From Polyangiaceae bacterium (GTDB lineage: Bacteria > Myxococcota > Polyangia > Polyangiales > Polyangiaceae), in contig JAICTU010000428.1 in NCBI GenBank assembly GCA_025936205.1, positions 1-8,003 of the forward strand: a stretch of DNA of 8,003 bases, read 5' to 3'. Under the pieces are notes generated by a model. That model did no database searches. It was not told the origin of the DNA and was given only the letters and a program-made list of their open reading frames with translations. This document shows positions 1-5,585 of this stretch, piece by piece. The position numbers and the translations under genes are program-made. Position 1 is the stretch's first letter. Every line of letters starts with the position of its first letter.

Positions 1-553
1 CGGCGCGCAGGAACTCGCGGGCTCGTCCCAACTCGTCCGCGCTCGGTGGATCGCTGGCGAAGAAGCGCTCCGTCACGCGCACGCAGCCCAGGTTCAGCGA
101 GATGCTGCTCTCGGGAGCCGCTTGCCCATAGGCGAACTCGGTGGAGCCGCCGCCGATGTCCAGGGTGACGAAGGGCCCAGCCTGCGGATCGCGGCCGTGG
201 GTGGCGCCCGCAAAGGCCAGCGCGGCCTCTTGCTGCCCGGAGAGCAGCTCGGGTTCCGTGCCGACCGCGCCGCGCACGCGCGCGAAGAAGTCGGAGCGGT
301 TCTCGGCGTCGCGCACCGCGCTCGTGCCTGTGACCCGCAAGCGCCGCACCTGGTGGCGTTGCAGCTCCGCCCCGTACTTCTCCAGGACGGCCAGCGTGCG
401 TTGCATCGCCGATTCCGCGAGCCGTCCGCTGCGGTCCACGCCCTCTGCGAGGCGCGTGATGTTCATCTCGCGGCAGAGCTCGGCGCCGCCGCCAGAGGTG
501 ACCAGCAGGCGCACGGAGTTGCTCCCGATATCGATGGCGGCGATCGAGCTCAT
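1..553 (-). CDS. ppx/gppA: Ppx/GppA exopolyphosphatase family, N-terminal part (gene continues off left edge)
   Basis: This gene encodes a cytoplasmic phosphatase of the ASKHA fold that removes terminal phosphate from polyphosphate or from pppGpp. 184 residues are visible from the ATG at 553. The first phosphate-binding loop is AIDIGSNSVRLLV (residues 6-18) and the second is LDIGGGSTEF (131-140). The strand TGTSAVRDAENR lies at 75-86. The region of the catalytic glutamate reads LSGQQEAALAF (104-114); the Glu before Ala, which is the conserved one in the family, is present (E109), while the usual preceding Glu is Gln. LNLGCVRVTERFF (153-165) is the typical segment after the second loop. The C-terminal half, including any HD-like extension, lies outside the window, so Ppx cannot be told apart from GppA. 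It reads in the same direction as the lipoprotein gene upstream but is 200 bp away with hairpins between, so it probably has its own promoter. Confidence 0.95.
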   Translation of the reverse strand, partial: MSSIAAIDIGSNSVRLLVTSGGGAELCREMNITRLAEGVDRSGRLAESAMQRTLAVLEKYGAELQRHQVRRLRVTGTSAVRDAENRSDFFARVRGAVGTEPELLSGQQEAALAFAGATHGRDPQAGPFVTLDIGGGSTEFAYGQAAPESSISLNLGCVRVTERFFASDPPSADELGRAREFLRA

Positions 554-590
554 GGGCGCTGGGGTAGGCCGAGCTCCGCTGCTCCGTCAA
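554..590 (-). promoter_or_regulatory. Possible promoter of the Ppx/GppA gene with little or no leader
   Basis: On the minus strand TTGACG (590-585) matches the -35 consensus at five of six bases. It is followed after 18 bp by TACCCC (566-561), a poor -10 that keeps only the initial TA. The ATG comes 7 nt later, and there is no purine-rich ribosome-binding site. If this is the promoter, transcription would start at or within a couple of bases of the ATG. The -35 is convincing and the -10 is weak. Confidence 0.35.
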
Positions 591-672
591 GGCACGGTCA
601 CGTTGTTGGCCAATGGGCCTGTGTGCAAGTTGCAGCGCTGCACCAGACGGACGCGGGTGCTACCTGACCGCT

Positions 673-723
673 GCCGCTGAGAGCGGCGGCCGTGACGCGC
701 CCCGAGGATTCGCTCGGGGCGCG
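673..723. terminator. Two tandem hairpins in the Ppx/lipoprotein spacer; possible terminator without U-tract
   Basis: The right-hand hairpin has a perfect 11-bp GC-rich stem (696-706 pairing with 713-723) and a 6-nt loop. A smaller one has a 6-bp stem (673-678 with 682-687) and a 3-nt loop. They lie 31 nt beyond the stop of the lipoprotein gene, which reads leftwards, so they could end or stabilise its mRNA. The only T-run on that strand (746-740) comes before the stem instead of after it, so this is not a canonical intrinsic terminator. Nothing else was recognised in 554-753 apart from the possible promoter of the left gene. Confidence 0.4.
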
Positions 724-753
724 CGGCGGAGGCCCGGCCAAAAAATCAAAGAC

Positions 754-2484
754 TCAGAGAGTTTTTGAGAACCAGACCCCGGCCTGTTCGCCGTCGACCA
801 CGTTGTAGAGCACGCCAGGGCTCGGGAAGGCGACCTCGCGCGCTTCGGTGACGTTGGTGTTGAGCACGAAGCTCTGATCGGAGTCGAGCAAGCGCACCTC
901 GAAGGTGCTGGTGTTGCTCTCGGGGTCGCGGTTGGTGAGCATCATCACGCCCTTGAACTGCTGGGCGAAGCGAAAGCTGCCGCGCGAGACGCCCGAGCCG
1001 AGCACCTGTGAGCTGCCGTCTTTGCGGTTGAACAGCCGCAGCTCGCCCTGCGATCCGTCGAAGTTGGCGAGGAAGGCGTCTTCGCTCGCCGAGCGCTGGG
1101 GCACGCCGCTGGCCAGCACCTCGGTCGTGAGGTCCGGGTGCAGGTGCAACAGGTCACCGGTGACGCCATCGAAGTTGGCGAGCAAGGTCAGGTCCTGATT
1201 CTCGAGCTGGCCGAGCGGGGCGACCTCGATCACGCGATCGGCCACGTTGCTCAACGCATCTCCGCCACGCCACTCCACCAGGCGCCCCCCGCCCGTGCTC
1301 GACCAATCGAGCATCGTGAGCAGGCCGCCGCCATCGGGCGTGACGGTGCTCGAGTTGGCCCTGGCGTTGTCCGCGATCGCCGTCGGCTCCGCGCCGGGCG
1401 TGGCCTTGCGCATCCAGAGCGTGCCGGTGGGGGTGTTCGGCGAGGCCGTGGTGACGTACGCCAGCTGCCAATCCCGATCGATCAGGTAGGCCACTGGCGA
1501 GCCCGCGACGCCATCGGCGATGTCCAGCGTCGAGTCGTCGGAGCGATCGCGCAGCACCAGGTGGCGCGCCGCGCACGGCGACAGGTAGGAGAGCTTGCGG
1601 CTACTGCCGATATCCAGGTAACGCAGGCCGCATACGTCCTCGGCGATGGCCTGCGGCTCGCGATCGATCGCATCCGCGCGGTACAGGGTGCCACCGGCTC
1701 CGGCTGCTCCGGCTTCGATGTACGACAGCTCACCATCGCGCGGGGACAGACCGAGCTCGATCACGTGCTGGCCGAAGCTCGCTTCCTCCACGCCGGGTGT
1801 GTGCTGCAGGTCCTGGATCACGATGCGGCCGTTGTCGACCCACAGGTAGTAGCCGTAGGCCTTGACTGGATCGTTGGTGCGGACCGAGGCCGCCAGCGGC
1901 TGCGAGGTCCCCTCCCAGGGATCGATCAATTCCAGCCCCTGCTGCGGCGTGCGGATCAGCAAGCTCGTGCCCGAGCCACTCGCCATCCCGTCGAGCTCGT
2001 CGATCGGCATGCCCGCGGAGGGCGCGCGAAACTCCAGCACGTCACATTGAAAGGTGCTGAAGCCGAGCTGCAGATTGCCCTGGGCATCCTGCAGCAAGAG
2101 CGGGATCAGCGCCTGCTGCCCCTCGGCGAGCAGCGCGTTGCCATAGCGCAGCACGCTCTCGGTGTGGCAGGTGGTCTTGGCGGCAAAGTCCACGATGCTG
2201 AGCGCGCCCGACTCGTTGCGCGCCAGCGCGTAGCGTGCCCCGTCCGCGTCCGCCTGGATGCTCAGGTCGAAGTACGGCCCCACCAGCAGTTGCTTGCCGG
2301 GTGTATCGAAACCCTGGACGTCGGGATCGAGAAGCTTTTCCCCCAGGTCGCTAAAGTTGCTATCCAGGTTGCAGCCGGAGATGCCGACGCCGATCGCGAG
2401 CAGGTTCAGCAGCGTCCTCGGGCTGCGGGGTGTCCCCGCAGTAACTGTAGTCTGTGGAGCCAGACGACGGAGCAAGTCGAGCAT
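754..2484 (-). CDS. Large secreted lipoprotein, probable beta-propeller-like repeats
   Basis: The predicted protein is 576 residues from the ATG at 2484. The start gives a signal peptide with basic residues (RSPR at 20-23), a hydrophobic core (TLLNLLAIGVG) and the lipobox ISGC, with the lipidated cysteine at residue 38. Asn-Leu-Asp after the Cys does not tell which membrane it faces, because the inner/outer rules of this lineage are uncertain. The rest is rich in short beta-strand-like blocks that alternate hydrophobic runs with Gly/Asp turns. LANFDG recurs near residues 435 and 472 within similar blocks about 37 residues apart, ending in EVLASGV and QVLGSGV. This suggests a TolB/WD-like propeller, but no named family is recognised. 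No catalytic motif is seen. It is divergent from the TonB-dependent receptor 52 bp away, so a role as a surface or periplasmic partner of that receptor is plausible but unproven. A longer in-frame start at 2529 would add 15 residues before the signal peptide and is less likely. Confidence 0.85.
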   Translation of the reverse strand: MLDLLRRLAPQTTVTAGTPRSPRTLLNLLAIGVGISGCNLDSNFSDLGEKLLDPDVQGFDTPGKQLLVGPYFDLSIQADADGARYALARNESGALSIVDFAAKTTCHTESVLRYGNALLAEGQQALIPLLLQDAQGNLQLGFSTFQCDVLEFRAPSAGMPIDELDGMASGSGTSLLIRTPQQGLELIDPWEGTSQPLAASVRTNDPVKAYGYYLWVDNGRIVIQDLQHTPGVEEASFGQHVIELGLSPRDGELSYIEAGAAGAGGTLYRADAIDREPQAIAEDVCGLRYLDIGSSRKLSYLSPCAARHLVLRDRSDDSTLDIADGVAGSPVAYLIDRDWQLAYVTTASPNTPTGTLWMRKATPGAEPTAIADNARANSSTVTPDGGGLLTMLDWSSTGGGRLVEWRGGDALSNVADRVIEVAPLGQLENQDLTLLANFDGVTGDLLHLHPDLTTEVLASGVPQRSASEDAFLANFDGSQGELRLFNRKDGSSQVLGSGVSRGSFRFAQQFKGVMMLTNRDPESNTSTFEVRLLDSDQSFVLNTNVTEAREVAFPSPGVLYNVVDGEQAGVWFSKTL

Positions 2485-2492
2485 CGGCAGGG

Positions 2493-2500
2493 AGTATAGC
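2493..2500. promoter_or_regulatory. Symmetric -10 element, probable bidirectional promoter
   Basis: The block reads GCTATACT on the minus strand and AGTATAGC on the plus strand, so it offers TATACT (five of six to consensus) leftwards and TATAGC (four of six) rightwards. Leftwards, TATACT ends exactly 8 nt before the lipoprotein ATG, so that transcript would be leaderless or nearly so. Rightwards, initiation about 7 nt past the element would give the receptor a leader of roughly 30 nt. No good -35 is visible on either side. With only 52 bp between the two start codons, some sharing of promoter DNA is almost unavoidable. Confidence 0.5.
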
Positions 2501-2536
2501 AGCCGGGTCGAAGGGCGCCCTGGATCCACCCGCGGG

Positions 2537-4894
2537 GTGTCCGAAGTTCGCCGGCGGGACCGGATTTTTCACACGGCGGCAGCCCCGATCCGCCGGATCG
2601 CGTTTCGCGCCCTGATGCTGTTATTCCCGGCGCTGCTCGCCGGGCCCGCCCTGGCCGAGCCGGCGGATCCGGCTGTTCCAGACGCGGTCGTGCCCGCGTT
2701 GCCGGAGGGAGAGACGCCCGCTGCGGCTCCTCTGGCCACTGACTCGAGCTCGGAGCCCGCGCCCGGCGCGGATATTTCTCCGCCGCGCATGCCCGCGACG
2801 GATTTCCCTTATCCGTCGGGGGCGAGCGGGCCCGGGCGCGTGGTGCTCGACCTGGTCGTCGAGAAGGACGGCACGCTGCGATCGGCACGTGTCGAATCGG
2901 GAGCCGAGCCCTTCGCGAGCGCGGCCCTGGAGACGGTGAGCTCGGTTCGCTTCGAGCCGGCGCTGCGCGCGGGGCAGCCCGTGGTGGCCCGCATCTTTGT
3001 GGAGATCAAGTACACGCCGCCGCTGGATGCGCCGCTCGTGCCGCAGGCGGAGCCGCCGCGGGCGAGGCCGGCACCCGCTGCGCCGGTCAGCGTGCAGGTG
3101 CTGGGTGTGGCGGATCCGGGCGCGCAGGGCCTGTCGAGCAGCGAGGTGCGCGTCTTGCCGGGCGCGTTCGGAGATCCTTTCCGCGCCGTCTCCGTGCTGC
3201 CCGGCGTGGCGCCGCTGGTCACGGGCCTGCCGGTGTTCTACGTGCGCGGTTCGCCGCCGGGGAATCTGGGCTTTTTCATCGACGGCATCCGGGTGCCGCT
3301 GCTGTTCCATGCCTTCCTGGGCCCCGCGGTGGTGCACCCGCGCATGCTCGAAAGCACCACCCTGTATTCCGGCGCCTATCCCGCGAGCTTCGGGCGTTTC
3401 GCCGGCGGCATCGTCAGCGGCGAGCTGAGCGAGTCGCGCGGTGAGTTCAACGGTGAATGGAACGTGCGTTTGATCGACGCGGGGTTGTACCTGGACGTAC
3501 CGTTCGCGGAGGGCAAGGGCAACCTGATCGCCGCCGGGCGTTACTCGTTCACGGCGCTCCTGGTCTCGCTCTTGAGCAACGCTCGCCTGGACTACTGGGA
3601 CTATCAGGCGCTGGCGAGCTACGATCTGACCCCACGCGATCGTCTGAGCATCTTCAGCTTCGGCGCCTACGACTTCGTCGGCAGCCGGCGCACGCCGGCG
3701 CCGGATCAACAGACCACGGTGGGGGACGGCGATAGCGCGGTGCTGTTTCACCGGCTGGATCTGCGCTACGATCACCGCTTTGATGAGGCCACGCGCGTGC
3801 GCGTCGCAGGCACGCTGGGCGTGGACACCACGCGCGGCGCGCAGGGGCGAGTGCGCGATCGCATGGCTGCGCTGCGCGTCGAGCTGGAGAGCCGGTTCGG
3901 CAAGCGAGCCTTGCTGCGCGCGGGCGCGAGCGGTGGCGCCGACGCTTACGATCTGAAGCTCGATCCAAACACCGAGCATTTCCTGGACGTGGTGGAGCTG
4001 TTCCCTTCGCGCACCGATTCCGTCGCAGGCGGCTACGCGGACGTGGTGCTCGACGTCGCCCGCGGCATCACCGTGACGCCGGGGTTGCGGATGGATCGTT
4101 ACACCTCGCAGGGTAACTCCGCGCTCGGCATCAGCCCGCGGCTGAGCGCCAGCTTTCGGGTCTCCCGCAACCTGACCGTCGAGCACCAGCTGGGGATCGC
4201 CGATCAGCCGCCGAGCTTCGTGCCGGGGGTGCCGGGGGTGGCCGTGGCGGGCTTGCCTGGAGGGCTGCAGCGCAGCCTGCAGAGCAGCGCCGGCGTGCGC
4301 GCGGACCTGCCCGCGTCGATCCGGGCCCGCGCGACGGTGTTCCAGAATGCTTTTTTTCGTCTCACCGATCCCATCGGCCAGACCCAGGATCTCGATCTGG
4401 ACGCGGATGAAGCCAAGATCCGCTCGCTCGGGCATGCCTACGGGCTGGAGCTGATGCTGCAGCGACCGCTCCTCGGGCGCTGGGGTGGGATGCTCTCGTA
4501 TACCCTCTCGCGCTCCACGCGCAGCCACGATCGCCTGGAGACGCTGTCGGGCTATGATCGCACGCACGTGCTGAATCTGGCCGGAAACTACGACCTGGGG
4601 CACCACTTCCTCGCCAGCGCGCGGGGCGTCTTCTACAGCGGAGTGCCGGGGAGCCGCACGCTGGGAGAGTATCGTGTGTTCGATCAGTCGCGCGCGCCGC
4701 CGTTCGTGCGCGGCGACGTGCGGCTCGAGAAGCGCTTCATCCTCGAGCGGGGCAAGTGGTGGGCGATCACGGCGGAGGTCGTGAATGCCACGTTCAGCCG
4801 CGAGGTGCTGCGCCGCCCGTGTGCTCGCACCTGCAAGAACGACTACGTGGGGCCGATCGTGCTGCCGCTGCTCGGCGCGTCGGGCCAGTTCTAG
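2537..4894 (+). CDS. TonB-dependent outer-membrane receptor with fused N-terminal TonB-like domain
   Basis: The predicted 785-residue outer-membrane transporter takes up an unknown ligand using proton-motive force delivered by the TonB system. The GTG at 2537 is the only in-frame start that gives a full signal peptide: basic n-region (residues 5-24), core LMLLFPALLAGPALA, cleavage after residue 40. The Met at 2615 would leave no charged n-region. Next come a Pro/Ala/Glu-rich linker (41-85), a TonB C-terminal-like domain (86-160: FPYPSGASGPGRVVLDLVV, then KDGTLRSARVESG, AALETVSSVRFEPA and VEIKY), and a second Pro-rich linker (161-183). The plug (about 184-300) contains LPGAFGDPFRAVSVLPGVAP, FYVRGSPPGNLGFFIDGIRVP and SGAYPASFGRFAGG. 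The beta-barrel fills the rest, with YDRTHVLNLAGNYDLG typical of the family, a cysteine pair (762 and 766) and a terminal Phe as expected for Bam-dependent barrels. Ligand is not deducible. The open frame continues upstream to 2258, but that part is antisense to the lipoprotein gene. No good ribosome-binding site is seen. Confidence 0.92.
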   Translation: MSEVRRRDRIFHTAAAPIRRIAFRALMLLFPALLAGPALAEPADPAVPDAVVPALPEGETPAAAPLATDSSSEPAPGADISPPRMPATDFPYPSGASGPGRVVLDLVVEKDGTLRSARVESGAEPFASAALETVSSVRFEPALRAGQPVVARIFVEIKYTPPLDAPLVPQAEPPRARPAPAAPVSVQVLGVADPGAQGLSSSEVRVLPGAFGDPFRAVSVLPGVAPLVTGLPVFYVRGSPPGNLGFFIDGIRVPLLFHAFLGPAVVHPRMLESTTLYSGAYPASFGRFAGGIVSGELSESRGEFNGEWNVRLIDAGLYLDVPFAEGKGNLIAAGRYSFTALLVSLLSNARLDYWDYQALASYDLTPRDRLSIFSFGAYDFVGSRRTPAPDQQTTVGDGDSAVLFHRLDLRYDHRFDEATRVRVAGTLGVDTTRGAQGRVRDRMAALRVELESRFGKRALLRAGASGGADAYDLKLDPNTEHFLDVVELFPSRTDSVAGGYADVVLDVARGITVTPGLRMDRYTSQGNSALGISPRLSASFRVSRNLTVEHQLGIADQPPSFVPGVPGVAVAGLPGGLQRSLQSSAGVRADLPASIRARATVFQNAFFRLTDPIGQTQDLDLDADEAKIRSLGHAYGLELMLQRPLLGRWGGMLSYTLSRSTRSHDRLETLSGYDRTHVLNLAGNYDLGHHFLASARGVFYSGVPGSRTLGEYRVFDQSRAPPFVRGDVRLEKRFILERGKWWAITAEVVNATFSREVLRRPCARTCKNDYVGPIVLPLLGASGQF
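4220..4237 (+). repeat. Two tandem 9-bp repeats inside the receptor gene
   Basis: GTGCCGGGG occurs twice back to back, in frame, and encodes Val-Pro-Gly-Val-Pro-Gly in a predicted barrel loop just after the DQPPSF segment. It is followed by a third, diverged GTGGCCGTG. Slippage at such a repeat would lengthen or shorten the loop by three residues without shifting the frame. Its significance is probably small. Confidence 0.6.
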
Positions 4895-5388
4895 TGGGGC
4901 TGCGCAGCGACGGAAGCGCGGCGGGGCAGCCAGTTCCAGCGACAGCTGCTCCACAGCGAAGCCAGCAGCAAGGCGCCGATGCCGGCGTACATCAGCCCAT
5001 CCTGGTTGAACGCGAACTTGCCGGTGAGGGTCGCGATCGCGGCGGAGCAGGCGAGCAGCCAGGGCCCGTAGCGGCGCCGCCGCCGGGCTTGTAGCCCGAG
5101 CGCGGCCAGCGACAGCGTGAGCAGCGCGCAGGTGAGCGGGAGCAGATAGCGCTGGTCCACCACGAAGCTCAGGCCGAGCAGGCTCGACAGCCCCGCGTAC
5201 GCAGACCAGCACGCGGGGCACTTGGGCAGCAGCGCCACGGCGATCGCTCCCAGCGTACTGGTGCTGCGCCAGCCGGCTCCCGCGCCGCGGGCCAGAGCCG
5301 GGCCGGGTGTTGCATCGTGCAGTTCACCCACGCCCGAATCCGCCCCGCCCTCCAAGGCATCCCGCTGTACGACATCGCAGCAATCCAC
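4891..5388 (-). CDS. Small four-helix inner-membrane protein with CPAC motif (MerC-like topology)
   Basis: The protein is 165 residues from the GTG at 5388. It has a soluble N-terminus of about 50 residues that begins with an adjacent cysteine pair (residues 3 and 4), then four predicted membrane helices. Helix 1 holds the motif LLPKCPACWSAYAGLSSLLG. Helix 2 is YLLPLTCALLTLSLAALGL, helix 3 YGPWLLACSAAIATLTG, and helix 4 MYAGIGALLLASLWSSC. Arg-rich loops (QARRRRR) and the basic C-terminal tail fit the positive-inside rule. A CPxC pair at the start of the first helix, further cysteines in later helices and the four-helix layout recall MerC-type metal or thiol membrane proteins, but full family membership cannot be claimed. 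An earlier TTG at 5499 is in frame. The GTG is preferred because DNA upstream of it becomes AT-richer and promoter-like, with TATACA 8 nt ahead. Its stop overlaps the convergent receptor's stop. Confidence 0.8.
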   Translation of the reverse strand: MDCCDVVQRDALEGGADSGVGELHDATPGPALARGAGAGWRSTSTLGAIAVALLPKCPACWSAYAGLSSLLGLSFVVDQRYLLPLTCALLTLSLAALGLQARRRRRYGPWLLACSAAIATLTGKFAFNQDGLMYAGIGALLLASLWSSCRWNWLPRRASVAAQPH

Positions 5389-5396
5389 GGCGGCCC

Positions 5397-5402
5397 TGTA
5401 TA
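5397..5402 (-). promoter_or_regulatory. -10 element of the CPAC membrane-protein gene, probably leaderless
   Basis: TATACA on the minus strand (five of six to TATAAT) ends 8 nt before the GTG at 5388, with GGGCCGCC between. The spacing would put the transcript start at or beside the start codon. No good -35 lies 16-19 bp upstream, so an activator may be needed; the inverted repeat at 5434-5458 sits where one could bind. Confidence 0.5.
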
Positions 5403-5433
5403 ACACAGACCGACCTTTAGGCCGCGGAACTGT

Positions 5434-5458
5434 AAGATTTTGCAACACGGGAAATCTT
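5434..5458. promoter_or_regulatory. Perfect 7-bp inverted repeat in AT-rich divergent region, candidate operator
   Basis: AAGATTT (5434-5440) and AAATCTT (5452-5458) are exact reverse complements separated by 11 nt. Centre-to-centre spacing is 18 bp, close to two helical turns, as expected for a dimeric regulator. The element is the most AT-rich part of the surrounding DNA. It is centred about 58 bp upstream of the proposed start of the CPAC gene and about 140 bp upstream of the murein endopeptidase start. The regulator is unknown. Confidence 0.45.
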
Positions 5459-5521
5459 TCATGTGCCGGGGTGATGCTTTTGTCAGGCGTTGACTGCAAC
5501 TCGCATTGAACCCGTGGGATG

Positions 5522-5534
5522 CTGAACCGTTCAG
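5522..5534. promoter_or_regulatory. 13-bp dyad CTGAAC-C-GTTCAG, candidate operator of the endopeptidase gene
   Basis: Two perfect 6-bp half-sites flank one central base. The dyad ends 51 nt before the ATG of the murein endopeptidase gene, next to its presumed promoter. The GTTCAG half recalls the right half of LexA sites described in Myxococcus, but the left half does not fit. It could instead form a weak hairpin or be chance. No second copy was noticed in the window. Confidence 0.35.
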
Positions 5535-5547
5535 GGTCCTACCGGGC

Positions 5548-5576
5548 TTTGCATCAACGCCCCGAACTGGCATCGT
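5548..5576 (+). promoter_or_regulatory. Weak candidate promoter of the murein endopeptidase gene
   Basis: TTTGCA (5548-5553, four of six to the -35 consensus) and CATCGT (5571-5576, three of six to the -10) are 17 bp apart. The -10 ends 9 nt before the ATG at 5586. It is listed because its position repeats the geometry seen at the other genes, although the hexamers are poor. TTGACT at 5490-5495 is a better -35 but has no matching -10. Confidence 0.2.
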
Positions 5577-5585
5577 GTGCCCTTC

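Noticed and set aside
122..680. Two overlapping plus-strand open frames near the left edge
   Set aside because: Both are shadows of the Ppx/GppA gene on the minus strand, which has both phosphate-binding loops.
1138..2499. 453-codon open frame on the plus strand
   Set aside because: It lies opposite the lipoprotein gene; composition is Arg/Gln/Val-rich and motif-free, while the minus strand has a signal peptide and lipobox.
2258..2536. Upstream extension of the receptor frame to an ATG at 2258
   Set aside because: It would overlap the lipoprotein signal peptide region in antisense and put about 93 extra residues before a clear signal peptide.
2621..5221. 866-codon open frame on the minus strand
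   Set aside because: It is antisense to the TonB-dependent receptor, whose domains are clear. The translation is Arg/His/Ala-rich without any recognisable motif, as expected from a shadow frame in GC-rich DNA.
5265..5388. Anti-sigma zinc-finger (zf-HC2) domain at the N-terminus of the CPAC protein
   Set aside because: The start CCDVVQRDALEGG is reminiscent of it, but the His-x3-Cys-x2-Cys metal site is absent.
5461..5493. Ten-codon leader peptide starting with ATG in the divergent region
   Set aside because: It has no ribosome-binding site, no informative residues and no attenuator-like hairpin directly after it.
5519..5535. LexA (SOS) box upstream of mepA
   Set aside because: Only the GTTCAG right half agrees with the Myxococcus LexA consensus as I recall it. 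Several left-half positions fail, and the GAAC/GTTC spacing of 1 does not fit the Gram-positive box.
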